Shown: one piece after another, positions 34,201 to 47,235 of the stretch
How positions within the stretch are numbered: position 1 is the first letter of the stretch
Layout: every line of letters begins with the position of its first letter
Source of the DNA: Petrolisthes cinctipes
Taxonomy: Eukaryota; Arthropoda; Malacostraca; Decapoda; Porcellanidae
NCBI GenBank assembly: GCA_033782935.1
Contig: JAWQEG010000286.1
Span: 3,857,501-3,921,500, forward strand
DNA: 64,000 nt
Direction of reading: 5' to 3'
Position numbers and translations under genes: made by a program
The notes under the pieces: model-generated
What the model was told of the DNA's origin: nothing
Databases searched by the model: none
Seen by the model: only the letters and a program-made list of their open reading frames with translations

Positions 34201-36251
34201 CTCAAATTCAGGCTCAAAACACCCGAAAATTCAATATTTTGGGGTCCGAGAAGCAATCTGTACATGCCTACACTGTGCTAGAATATTTTCAAAATATAGG
34301 CTAAAAACATGCTAAAAATCGACATTTTAGGTGCCAAAAAATCGATATCTTAAATTCAGTCCCAAAACACCCGAAAATTCGATATTTAGAGGTCCCAGAA
34401 GGTATCTGTACATGCCTACTCCGTGTTAGAGTATTTTCAAAATACAGGCCAAAAACATACTGAAAATCGATCTTTTAGGTGCCCAAAAGTCGATATGTGC
34501 ATGCATCTTCTGTACCCGTTTATATCTCAAATTCTGGCTCAAAACACCCGAAAATTCAATATTTTGTGGTCCCAGAAGCAATCTGTACATGCCTACTCAG
34601 TGCTAGAATATTTTCAAAATATAGGCTAAAAACATGCTAAAAATCGATCTTTTAGGTGCCAAAAAGTCGATATCTCAAATTCAGTCCCAAAACACCCGAA
34701 AATTCGATATTTAGGGGTCCCAGAAGCGATCTGTACATGCCTACTCCGTGTTAGAGTATTTTCAAAATACATGCTCAAAACATACTGAAAATCGATCTTT
34801 TAGGTGCACAAAAGTCGATATGTTCATGCATCTTCAGTACCCGTTTATATCTCAAATTCAGGCTCAAAACACCCGAAAATTCAATATTTTGGGGTCCCAG
34901 AAGCAATCTGTACATGCCTACTCAGTGTTAGAGTATTTTCAAAATACAGGCCCAAAACATGCTGAAAATCGATATTTTAGATGCCCAAAGTCAATATGTG
35001 CATGTATCTTCTGTACCCGTTTATATCTCAAATTCAGGCTCAAAACACCCGAAAATTCAATATTTTGGGGTCCCAGAAGCAATCTGTACATGCCTAAACA
35101 GTGCTAGAATATTTTCAGAATATAGGCTAAAAACATGCTAAAAATCGACATTTTAGGTGCCAAAAAATCGATATCACAAATTCAGTCCCAAAACACCCGA
35201 AAATTCGATATTTAGAAGTCCCAGAAGGTATCTGTACATGCCTACTCCGTGTTAGAGTATTTTCAAAATACAGGCCAAAAACATACTGAAAATCGATCTT
35301 TTAGGTGCCCAAAAGTCGATATGTGCATGCATCTTCTGTACACGTTTATATCTCAAATTCTGGCCCTAAACACCCGAAAATTCGATATTTTGGGGTCCCA
35401 GAAGCGATCTGTACATGCCTACTCAGTGTTAGAGTATTTTCAAAATACATGCTCAAAACATACTGAAAATCGATCTTTTAGGTGCACAAAAGTCGATATG
35501 TGCATGCATCTTCAGTACCCGTTTATATCTCAAATTCAGGCTCAAAACACCCGAAAATTCAATATTTTGGGGTCCCAGAAGCAATCTGTACATGCCTAAT
35601 CAGTGTTAGAGTATTTTCAAAATACAGGCCCAAAACATGCTGAAAATCGATATTTTAGATGCCCAAAGTCAATATGTGCATGTATCTTCTGTACCCGTTT
35701 ATATCTCAAATTCAGGCTCAAAACACCCGAAAATTCAATATTTTGGGGTCCCAGAAGCAATCTGTACATGCCTACACAGTGCTAGAATATTTTCAAAATA
35801 TAGGCTAAAAACATGCTAAAAATCGACATTTTAGGTGCCAAAAAATCGATATCTTAAATTCAGTCCCAAAACACCCGAAAATTCGATATTTAGAGGTCCC
35901 AGAAGGTATCTGTACATGCCTACTCCGTGTTAGAGTATTTTCAAAATACAGGCCAAAAACATACTGAAAATCGATCTTTTAGGTGCCAAAAAGTCGATAT
36001 GTGCATGCATCTTCTGTACCCGTTTATATCTCAAATTCTGGCTCAAAACACCCGAAAATTCAATATTTTGGGGTCCCAGAAGCAATCTGTACATGCCTAC
36101 TCAGTGCTAGAATATTTTCAAAATATAGGCTAAAAACATGCTAAAAATCGATCTTTTAGGTGCCAAAAAGTCGATTTCTCAAATTCAGTCCCAAAACACA
36201 CGAAAATTCGACATTTAGGGGTCCCAGAAGGTATCTGTACATGCCTACTCC
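31268..36251 (+). repeat. Three tandem copies of a block that differ by whole monomers (1652, 1828, 1504 bp)
   Basis: Copies span 31268-32919, 32920-34747 and 34748-36251. Shared private marks are cctaaacagtgctag with cagaatatagg, gatatcacaaattcag, tagaagtcccagaagg, cctaatcagtgttagag and atatcttaaattcag; gatatgttcatgc is shared by copies 2 and 3. The fullest order I can reconstruct is A2-B2-C2-A1-A2-B2-C2-A2-C2-A1-C1 (1829 bp). Copy 1 lacks 177 bp, through a C2/A2 fusion at 32299. Copy 2 gained a B2 and fused A1 with A2. Copy 3 lacks an A2-C2 pair (325 bp). Confidence 0.88.
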
Positions 36252-38244
36252 GTGTTAGAGTATTTTCAAAATACAGGCCAAAAACATACTGAAAATCGAT
36301 CTTTTAGGTGCCCAAAAGTCGATATGTGCATGCATCTTCTGTACCCGTTTATATCTCAAATTCTGGCCCTAAACACCCGAAAATTCGATATTTTGGGGTC
36401 CCAGAAGCAATCTGTACATGCCTACTCCGTGTTGGAGTATTTTCAAAATTCAGGCCCAAAACATGCTGAAAATCGATATTTTTGGTGCCCAAAATCAATA
36501 TGTGCATGTATCTTCTGTACCCGTTTATATCTCAAATTCAGGCTCAAAACACCCGAAAATTCAATATTTTGGGGTCCCAGAAGCAATCTGTACAGTGCTA
36601 GAATATTTTCAAAATATAGGCTAAAAACATGCTAAAAATCGATCTTTTAGGTGCCAAAAAGTCGATATCTCAAATTCAGTCCCAAAACACCCGAAAATTC
36701 GATATTTAGGGGTCCCAGAAGCGATCTGTACATGCCTACTCCGTGTTAGAGTATTTTCAAAATACAGGCCCAAAACATGCTGAAAATCGATATTTTAGAT
36801 GCCCAAAGTCAATATGTGCATGTATCTTCTGTACCCGTTTATATCTCAAATTCAGGCTCAAAACACCCGAAAATTCAATATTTTGGGGTCCCAGAAGCAA
36901 TCTGTACATGCCTACTCAGTGTTAGAGTATTTTCAAAATACAGGCCCAAAACATGCTGAAAATCGATATTTTAGATGCCCAAAGTCAATATGTGCATGTA
37001 TCTTCTGTACCCGTTTATATCTCAAATTCAGGCTCAAAACACCCGAAAATTCAATATTTTGGGGTCCCAGAAGCAATCTGTACATGCCTACACAGTGCTA
37101 GAATATTTTCAAAATATAGGCTAAAAACATGCTAAAAATCGACATTTTAGGTGCCAAAAAATCGATATCTCAAATTCAGTCCCAAAACACCCGAAAATTC
37201 GATATTTAGAGGTCCCAGAAGGTATCTGTACATGCCTACTCCGTGTTAGAGTATTTTCAAAAAAAAGGCCAAAAACATACTGAAAATCGATCTTTTAGGT
37301 GCACAAAAGTCGATACGTGCATGCATCTTCTGTACCCGTTTATATCTCAAATTCTGGCCCTAAACACCCGAAAATTCGATATTTAGGGGTCCCAGAAGCG
37401 ATATGTACATGCCTACTCCGTGTTAGAGTATTTTCAAAATTCAGGCCCAAAACATGCTGAAAATCGATATTTTTGGTGCCCAAAGTCAATATGTGCATGT
37501 ATCTTCTGTACCCGTTTATATCTCAAATTCAGGCTCAAAACACCCGAAAATTCAATATTTTGGGGTCCCAGAAGCAATCTGTACATGCCTACTCAGTGCT
37601 AGAATATTTTCAAAATATAGGCTAAAAACATGCTAAAAATCGATCTTTTAGGTGCCAAAAAGTCGATATCTCAAATTCAGTCCCAAAACACCCGAAAATT
37701 CGATATTTAGGGGTCCCAGAAGCGATCTGTACATGCCTACTCCGTGTTAGAGTATTTTCAAAATACATGCTCAAAACATACTGAAAATCGATCTTTTAGG
37801 TGCACAAAAGTCGATATGTGCATGCATCTTCAGTACTCGTTTATATCTCAAATTCAGGCTCAAAACACCCGAAAATTCAATATTTTGGGGTCCCAGAAGC
37901 AATCTGTACATGCCTACTCCGTGTTAGAGTATTTTCAAAATTCAGGCCCAAAACATGCTGAAAATCGATATTTTTGGTGCCCAAAGTCAATATGTGCATG
38001 TATCTTCAGTACCCGTTTATATCTCAAATTCAGGCTCAAAACACCCAAAAATTCAATATTTTGGGGCCCCAGAAGCAATCTGTACATGCCTACTCAGTGC
38101 TAGAATATTTTCAAAATATAGGCTAAAAACATGCTAAAAATCGATCTTTTAGGTGCCAAAAAGTCGATATCTCAAATTCAGTCCCAAAACACCCGAAAAT
38201 TCGATATTTAGGGGTCCCAGAAGCGATCTGTACATGCCTACTCC
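36252..38244 (+). repeat. Mixed monomers with a B2-B2 pair
   Basis: Starts are 36252 (A1), 36429 (B1, 166), 36595 (C1), 36743 (B2), 36919 (B2), 37095 (C2), 37243 (fused A with caaaaaaaaggcc), 37420 (B1), 37596 (C1), 37744 (A2), 37921 (B1) and 38097 (C1). The two adjacent B2 monomers and the A2-to-B1 order at 37744/37921 depart from the usual arrangement. Confidence 0.85.
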
Positions 38245-41200
38245 GTGTTAGAGTATTTTCAAAATACATGCTCAAAACATACTGAAAATCGATCTTTTAG
38301 GTGCACAAAAGTCGATATGTGCATGCATCTTCAGTACCCGTTTATATCTCAAATTCAGGCTCAAAACACCCGAAAATTCAATATTTTGGGGTCCCAGAAG
38401 CAATCTGTACATGCCTACTCAGTGTTAGAGTATTTTTCAAAATACAGGCCCAAAACATGCTGAAAATCGATATTTTAGATGCCCAAAGTCAATATGTGCA
38501 TGTATCTTCTGTGACCGTTTATATCTCAAATTCAGGCTCAAAACACCCGAAAATTCAATATTTTGGGGTCCCAGAAGCAATCTGTACATGCCTACACAGT
38601 GCTAGAATATTTTCAAAATATAGGCTAAAAAACATGTTAAAAATCGACATTTAAGGTGCCAAGAAATCGATATCTCAAATTCAGTCACAAAACACCCGAA
38701 AATTCGATATTTTGGGGTCCCAGAAGCGATCTGTACATGCCTACTCCATGTTAGAGTATTTTCAAAATAAATGCTCAAAACATATTGAAAATCGATCTTT
38801 TAGGTGCACAAAAGTCGATATGTGCATGCATCTCCAGTACCCGTTTATATCTCAAATTCAGTCTCAAAACACCCGAAAATTCAATATTTTGGGGTCCCAG
38901 AAGCAATATGTACATGCCTACTCAGTGTTTGAGTATTTTCAAAATACAGGCCCAAAACATGCTGAAAATCGATATTTTACATGCCCAAAGTCAATATGTG
39001 CATGTATCTTCTGTACCAGTTTATATCTCAAATTCAGGCTCAAAACACCCGAAAATTCAATATTTTGGGGTCCCAGAAGCAATCTGTACATGCCTAGTCA
39101 GTGCTAGAATATTTTCAAAATATAGGCTAAAAACATGCTAAAAATCGATCTTTTAGGTGCCAAAAAGTCGATATCTCAAATTCAGTCCCAAAACACCCGA
39201 AAATTCGATATTTAGGGGTCCCAGAAGGTATCTGTACATGCCTACTCCGTGTTAGAGTATTTTCAAAATACATGCTCAAAACATACTGAAAATCGATCTT
39301 TTAGGTGCACAAAAGTCGATATGTGCATGTATCTTCAGTACCCGTTTATATCTCAAATTCAGGCTCAAAACACCCGAAAATTCAATATTTTGGGGTACCA
39401 GAAGCAATCTGTACATGCCTACTCAGTGTTAGAGTATTTTCAATATACAGGCCCAAAACATGTTGAAAATCGATATTTTAGATGCCCAAAGTCAATATGT
39501 GCATGTATCTTCTGTACCCTTTTATATCTCAAATTCAGGCTCAAAACACCAGAAAATTCAATATTTTGGGGTCCCAGAAGCAATCTGTACATGCCTACAC
39601 AGTGCTAGAATATTTTAAAAATATAGGCTAAAAACATGCTAAAAATCGTCATTTTAGGTGCCAAAAAATCGATATCTCAAATTCAGTCCCAAAACACCCG
39701 AAAATTCGATATTTAGAGGTCCCAGAAGGTATCTGTACATGCCTACTACGTGTTAGAGTATTTTCAAAATACAGGCCAAAAACATACTGAAAATCGATCT
39801 TTTAGGTGCACAAAAGTCGATATGTGCATGCATCTTCTGTACCCGTTTATATCTCAAATTCTGGCCCTAAACACCCGAAAATTCGATATTTTCGGGTCCC
39901 AGAAGCGATCTGTACATGCCTACTCCGTGTTAGAGTATTTTCAAAATTCAGGCCCAAAACATGCTGAAAATCGATATTTTTGGTGCCCAAAGTCAATATG
40001 TGCATGTATCTTCTGTACCCGTTTATATCTAAAATTCAGGCTCAAAACACCCGAAAATTCAATATTTTGGGGTCCCAGAAGCAATCTGTACATGCCTACT
40101 CAGTGCTAGAATATTTTCAAAATATAGGCTAAAAACATGCAAAAAATCGATCTTTTAGGTGCTAAAAAGTCGATATCTCAAATTCAGTCCCAAAACACCC
40201 GAAAATTCGATATTTAGGGGTCCCAGAAGCGATCTGTACATGCCTACTCCGTGTTAGAGTATTTTCAAAATACATGCTCAAAACATACTGAAAATCGATC
40301 TTTTAGGTGCACAAAAGTCGATATGTGCATGCATCTTCAGTACCCGTTTATATCTCAAATTCAGGCTCAAAACACCCGAAAATTCAATATTTTGGGATCC
40401 CAGAAGCAATCTGTACATGCCTACTCCGTGTTAGAGTATTTTCAAAATAAAGGCCAAAAACATACTGAAAATCGATCTTTTAGGTGCCCAAAAGTTGATA
40501 TGTGCATGCATCTTCTGTACCAGTTTATATCTCAAATTCTGGCCCTAAACACCCGAAAATTCGATATTTTGGGGTCCCAGAAGCGATCTGTACATGCCTA
40601 CTCCGTGTTAGAGTATTTTCAAAATTCAGGCCCAAAACATGCTGAAAATCGATCTTTTAGGTGCACAAAAGTCGATATGTGCATGCATCTTCAGTACCCG
40701 TTTATATCTCAAATTCAGGCTCAAAACACCCGAAAATTCAATATTTTGGGGTCCCAGAAGCAATCTGTACATGCCTACTCAGTGTTAGAGTATTTTTCAA
40801 AATACAGGCCCAAAACATGCTGAAAATCGATATTTTAGATGCCCAAAGTCAATATGTGCATGTATCTTCTGTGACCGTTTATATCTCAAATTCAGGCTCA
40901 AAACACCCGAAAATTCAATATTTTGGGGTCCCAGAAGCAATCTGTACATCCCTACACAGTGCTAGAATATTTTCAAAATATAGGCTAAAAAACATGTTAA
41001 AAATCGACATTTAAGGTGCCAAAAAATCGATATCTCAAATTCAGTCACAAAACACCCGAAAATTCGATATTTTGGGGTCCCAGAAGCGATCTGTACATGC
41101 CTACTCCATGTTAGAGTATTTTCAAAATACAGGCCCAAAACATGCTGAAAATCGATATTTTTGGTGCCCAAAGTCAATATGTGCATGTATCTTCTGTACC

Positions 41201-42787
41201 CGTTTATATCTCAAATTCAGGCTCAAAACACCCGAAAATTCAATATTTTGGAGTCCCAGTAGCAATCTGTACATGCCTACTCAGTGCTAGAATATTTTCA
41301 AAATATAGGCTAAAAACATGCTAAAAATCGATCTTTTAGATGCCAAAAAGTCGATATCTCAAATTCAGTCCCAAAACACCCGAAAATTCGATATTTAGGG
41401 GTCCCAGAAGCGATCTGTACATGCCTACTCCGTGTTAGAGTATTTTCAAAATAAATGCTCAAAACATATTGAAAATCGATCTTTTAGGTGCACAAAAGTC
41501 GATATGTGCATGCATCTCCAGTACCCGTTTAAATCTCAAATTCAGTCTCAAAACACCCGAAAATTCAATATTTTGGGGTCCCAGAAGCAATCTGTACATG
41601 CCTACTCAGTGTTTGAGTATTTTCAAAATACAGGCCCAAAACATGCTGAAAATCGATATTTTACATGCCCAAAGTCAATATGTGCATGTATCTTCTGTAC
41701 CAGTTTATATCCCTAATTCAGGCTCAAAACACCCGAAAATTCAATATTTTGGGGTCCCAGAAGCAATCTGTACATGCCTAGTCAGTGCTAGAATATTTTC
41801 AAAATATAGGCTAAAAACATGCTAAAAATCGATCTTTTAGGTGCCAAAAAGTCGATATCTCAAATTCAGTCCCAAAACACCCGAAAATTCGATATTTAGG
41901 GGTCCCAGAAGGTATCTGTACATGCCTACTCCGTGTTAGAGTATTTTCAAAATACATGCTCAAAACATACTGAAAATCGATCTTTTAGGTGCACAAAAGT
42001 CGATATGTGCATGTATCTTCAGTACCCGTTTATATCTCAAATTCAGGCTCAAAACACCCGAAAATTCAATATTTTGGGGTCCCAGAAGCAATCTGTACAT
42101 GCCTACTCAGTGTTAGAGTATTTTCAATATACAGGCCCAAAACATGCTGAAAATCGATATTTTAGATGCCCAAAGTCAATATGTGCATGTATCTTCTGTA
42201 CCCGTTTATATCTCAAATTCAGGCTCAAAACACCCGAAAATTCAATATTTTGGGGTCCCAGAAGCAATCTGTACATGCCTACTCAGTGCTAGAATATTTT
42301 CAAAATATAGGCTAAAAACATGCAAAAAAACGATCTTTTAGGTGCTAAAAAGTCGATATCTCAAATTCAGTCCCAAAACACCCGAAAATTCGATATTTAG
42401 GGGTCCCAGAAGCAATCTGTACATGCCTACTCCGTGTTAGAGTATTTTCAAAATACATGCTCAAAACATACTGAAAATCGATCTTTTAGGTGCACAAAAG
42501 TCGATATGTGCATGCATCTTCAGTACCCGTTTATATCTCAAATTCAGGCTCAAAACACCCGAAAATTCAATATTTTGGGGTCCCAGAAGCAATCTGTACA
42601 TGCCTACTCCGTGTTAGAGTATTTTCAAAATAAAGGCCAAAAACATACTGAAAATCGATCTTTTAGGTGCCCAAAAGTCGATATGTGCATGCATCTTCTG
42701 TACCCGTTTATATCTCAAATTCTGGCCCTAAACACCCGAAAATTCGATATTTTGGGGTCCCAGAAGCGATCTGTACATGCCTACTCC
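38245..42787 (+). repeat. 2.36/2.18-kb higher-order duplication
   Basis: Copy 1 is 38245-40604 (2360 bp) and copy 2 is 40605-42787 (2183 bp). Shared private marks, in order: gtatttttcaaaatacagg with an extra T, ctgtgaccgtttat, aaaaaacatgttaaaaatcg, cgacatttaaggtgcc, cagtcacaaaacaccc, ctccatgttagag, aataaatgctc, catctccagtacccg, gtgtttgagtatt, ttttacatgcccaaag and ttttcaatatacagg. Copy 2 gained a B-C pair (324 bp, 41108-41431) and lost a trimer (501 bp), which exactly explains the length difference. Its first monomer (40605) is a B1-head/A2-tail hybrid. Confidence 0.88.
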
Positions 42788-45700
42788 GTGTTAGAGTATT
42801 TTCAAAATTCAGGCCCAAAACATGCTGAAAATCGATATTTTTGGTGCCAAAAGTCAATATGTGCATGTATCTTCTGTACCCGTTTTTATCTCAAATTCAG
42901 GCTCAAAACACCCGAAAATTCAATATTTTGGGGTCCCAGAAGCAATCTGTACATGCCTACTCAGTGCAAGAATATTTTCAAAATATAGGCTAAAAACATG
43001 CTAAAAATCGATCTTTTAGATGCCAAAAAGTCGATATCTCAAATTCAGTCCCAAAACACCCGAAAATTCGATATTTAGGGTTCCCAGAAGCGATCTGTAC
43101 ATGCCTATTCCGTGTTAGAGTATTTTCAAAATACATGCTCAAAACATACTGAAAATCGATCTCTTAGGTGCACAAAAGTCGATATGTGCATGCATCTTCA
43201 GTACCCGTTTATATCTCAAATTAAGGCTCAAAACACCCGAAAATTCAATATTTTGGGGTCCCAGAAGCAATCTGTACATGCCTACTCAGTGTTAGAGTAT
43301 TTTCAAAATACAGGCCCAAAACATGCTGAAAATCGATATTTTTGATGCCCAAAGTCAATATGTGCATGTATCTTCTGTACCCGTTTATATCTCAAATTCA
43401 GGCTCAAAACACCCGAAAATTCAATATTTTGGGGTCCCAGAAGCAATCTGTACATGCCTACACAGTGCTAGAATATTTTCAAAATATAGGCTAAAAACAT
43501 GCTAAAAATCGACATTTTAGGTGCCAAAAAATCGATATCTCAAATTCAGTCCCAATACACCCGAAAATTCGATATTTAGAGGTCCCAGAAGGTATCTGTA
43601 CATGCCTACTCCGTGTTAGATTATTTTCAAAATTCAGGCCCAAAACATGCTGAAAATCGATATTTTTGGTGCCCAAAGTCAATATGTGCATGTATCTTCT
43701 GTGCCCGTTTATATCTCAAATTCAGGCTCAAAACACCGGAAAATTCAATATTTAGGGGTCCCAGAAGCAATCTGTACATGCCTACTCAGTGCTAGAATAT
43801 TTTCAAAATATAGGCTAAAAACATGCTAAAAATCTATCTTTTTGGTGCCAAAAAGTCGATATCTCAAATTCAGTCCCAAAACACCCGAAAATTCGATATT
43901 TAGGGGTCCCAGAAGCGATCTGGACATGCCTACTCCGTGTTAGAGTATTTTCAAAATACATGCTCAAAACATACTGAAAATCGATCTTTTAGGTGCACAA
44001 AAGTCGATATGTGCATGCATCTTCAGTACCCGTTTATATCTCAAATTCAGGCTCAAAACACCCGAAAATTCATTATTTTGGGGTCCCAGAAGCAATCTGT
44101 ACATGCCTACTCAGTGTTAGAGTATTTTCAAAATACAGGCCCAAAACATGCTGAAAATCGATATTTTAGATGCCCAAAGTCAATATGTGCATGTATCTTC
44201 TGTACCCGTTTATATCTCAAATTCAGGCTCAAAATACCCAAAAATTCAATATTTTGGGGTCCCAGAAGCAATCTGTACATGCCTACTCAGTGCTAGAATA
44301 TTTTCAAAATATAGGCTAAAAACATGCAAAAAATCGATCTTTTAGGTGCCAAAAAGTCGATATCTCAAATTCAGTCTCAAAACACCCGAAAATTCGATAT
44401 TTAGGGGTCCCAGAAGCGATCTGTACATGCCTACTCCGTGTTAGAGTATTTTCAAAATACATGCTCAAAACATACTGAAAATCGATCTTTTAGGTGCACA
44501 AAAGTCGATATGTGCATGCATCTTCAGTACCCGTTTATATCTCAAATTCAGGCTCAAAACACCCGAAAATTCAATATTTTGGGGTCCTAGAAGCAATCTG
44601 TACATGCCTACTCAGTTAGAGTATTTTCAAAATTCAGGCCCAAAACATGCTGAAAATCGATATTTTAGATGCCCAAAGTCAATATGTGCATGTATCTTCT
44701 GTACCCGTTTATATCTCAAATTCAGGCTAAAAACACCCGAAAATTCAATATTTTGGGGTCCCAGAAGCAATCTGTACAGTGCTAGAATATTTTCAAAATA
44801 TAGGCTAAAAACATGCTAAAAATCGATCTTTTAGGTGCCAAAAAGTCGATATCTCAAATTCAGTCCCAAAACACCCGAAAATTCGATATTTAGGGGTCCC
44901 AGAAGCGATCTGTACATGTATACTCCGTGTTAGAGTATTTTCAAAATACATGCTCAAAACATACAGAAAATCGATCTTTTAGGTGCACAAAAGTCGATAT
45001 GTGCATGCATCTTCAGTACCCGTTTATATCTCAAATTCAGGCTCAAAACACCCGAAAATTCAATATTTTGGGGTCCCAGAAGCAATCTGTACATGCCTAC
45101 ACAGTGCTAGAATATTTTCAAAATATAGGCTAAAAACATGCTAAAAATCGACATTTTAGGTGCCAAAAAATCGATATCTCAAATTCAGTCCCAAAACACC
45201 CGAAAATTCGATATTTAGAGGTCCCAGAAGGTATCTGTACATGCCTACTCCGTGTTAGAGTATTTTCAAAATACAGGCCAAAAACATACTCAAAATCGAT
45301 CTTTTAGGTGCCCAAAAGTCGATACGTGCATGCATCTTCTGTACCCGTTTATATCTCAAATTCTGGCCCTAAACACCCGAAAATTCGATATTTTGGGGTC
45401 CCAGAAGCGATCTGTACATGCCTACTCCGTGTTAGAGTATTTTCAAAATTCAGGCCCAAAACATGCTGAAAATCGATATTTTTGGTGCCCAAAGTCAATA
45501 TGTGCATGTATCTTCTGTACCCGTTTATATCTCAAATTCAGGCTCAAAACACCCGAAAATTCAATATTTTGGGGTCCCAGAAGCAATCTGTACAGGGCTA
45601 GAATATTTTCAAAATATAGGCTAAAAACATGCTAAAAATCGATCTTTTAGGTGCCAAAAAGTCGATATCTCAAATTCAGTCCCAAAACACCCGAAAATTC

Positions 45701-47235
45701 GATATTTAGGGGTCCCAGAAGCGATCTGTACATGCCTACTCTGTGTTAGAGTATTTTCAAAATACATGCTCAAAACATACTGAAAATCGATATTTTAGGT
45801 GCACAAAAGTCGATATGTGCATGCATCTTCAGTACCCGTTTATATCTCAAATTCAGGCTCAAAACACCCGAAAATTCAATATTTTGTGGTCTCAGAAGCA
45901 ATCTGTACATGCCTACACAGTGCTAGAATATTTTCAAAAAATAGGCTAAAAACATGCTAAAAATCGACATTTTAGGTGCCAAAAAATCGATATCTCAAAT
46001 TCAGTCCCAAAACACCCGAAAATTCGATATTTAGAGGTCCCAGAAGGTATCTGTACATGCCTACTCCGTGTTAGAGTATTTTCAAAATTCAGGCCCAAAA
46101 CATGCTGAAAATCGATATTTTTGGTGCCCAAAGTCAATATGTGCATGTATCTTCTGTACCCGTTTATATCTCAAATTCAGGCTCAAAACACCCGAAAATT
46201 CAATATTTTGGAGTCCCAGAAGCAATCTGTACAGGGCTAAAATATTTTCAAAATATAGGCTAAAAACATGCTAAAAATCGATCTTTTAGGTGCCAAAAAG
46301 TCGATATCTCAAATTCAGTCCCAAAACACCCGAAAATTCGATATTTAGGGGTCCCAGAAGCGATCTGTACATGCCTACTCCGTGTTAGAGTATTTTCAAA
46401 ATACATGCTCAAAACATACTGAAAATCGATCTTTTAGGTGCACAAAAGTCGATATGTGCATGCATCTTCAGTACCCGTTTATATCTCAAATTCAGGCTCA
46501 AAACACCCGAAAATTCGATATTTTGGGGTCCCAGAAGCGATCTGTACATGCCTACTCCGTGTTAGAGTATTTTCAAAATTCAGGCCCAAAACATGCTGAA
46601 AATCGATATTTTTGGTGCCCAAAGTCAATATGTGAATGTATCTTCTGTACCCGTTTATATCTCAAATTCAGGCTCAAAACACCCGAAAATTCAATATTTT
46701 GGGGTTCCAGAAGCAATCTGTACATGCCTACTCAGTGCTAGAATATTTTCAAAATATAGGTTAAAAACATGCTAAATATCGATCTTTTAGGTGCCAAAAA
46801 GTCGATATCTCAAATTCAGTCCCAAAACACCCGAAAATTCGATATTTAGAGGTCCCAGAAGGTATCTGTACATGCCTACTCCGTGTTAGAGTATTTTCAA
46901 AATACAGGCCAAAAACATACTGAAAATCGATCTTTTAGGTGCCCAAAAGTCGATATGTGCATGCATCTTCTGTACCCGTTTATATCTCAAATTCTGGCCC
47001 TAAACACCCGAAAATTCGATATTTTGGGGTCCCAGAAGCGATCTGTACATGCCTACTCCGTGTTAGAGTATTTTCAAAATTCAGGCCCAAAACATGCTGA
47101 AAATCGATATTTTTGGTGCCCAAAGTCAATATGTGCATGTATCTTCTGTACCCGTTTATATCTCAAATTCAGGCTCAAAACACCCGAAAATTCAATATTT
47201 TGGAGTCCCAGAAGCAATCTGTACATGCCTACTCA
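42788..47235 (+). repeat. Mixed trimers and A-C or B-C pairs
   Basis: Starts are 42788 (B1), 42964 (C1, gtgcaagaat), 43112 (A2), 43289 (B2), 43465 (C2), 43613 (B1), 43789 (C1), 43937 (A2), 44114 (B2), 44290 (C1), 44438 (A2), 44615 (B2 of 164 bp, lacking 2 bp at its start and 10 bp at its end), 44779 (C1), 44927 (A2), 45104 (C2), 45252 (A1), 45429 (B1, 166), 45595 (C1, gggctag), 45743 (A2), 45920 (C2), 46068 (B1, 166), 46234 (C1, gggctaa), 46382 (A2-head/A1-tail), 46559 (B1), 46735 (C), 46883 (A1) and 47060 (B1). The tacagggcta variant at 45595 and 46234 marks a local copy event. Confidence 0.85.

Noticed and set aside
39882..39897. Possible CENP-B box (nTTCGnnnnAnnCGGGn)
   Set aside because: At 39882 TTCGATATTTTCGGG differs from the core only by T for A, but this is a lone copy; the usual monomer sequence TTCGATATTTTGGGG has two mismatches in the core. 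One near match among hundreds of monomers is expected by chance.
40251..40823. Open reading frames of up to 190 codons (also 42434-42988 and 60971-61507) with repeated peptide-like content
   Set aside because: They follow the repeat exactly. A monomers are 177 bp, divisible by three, so adjacent A monomers keep a frame open; B (176) and C (148) shift it, and C brings stops. Many begin at GTG rather than ATG, the same stretch is open in more than one frame and on the other strand, and substitutions show no obvious coding pattern.
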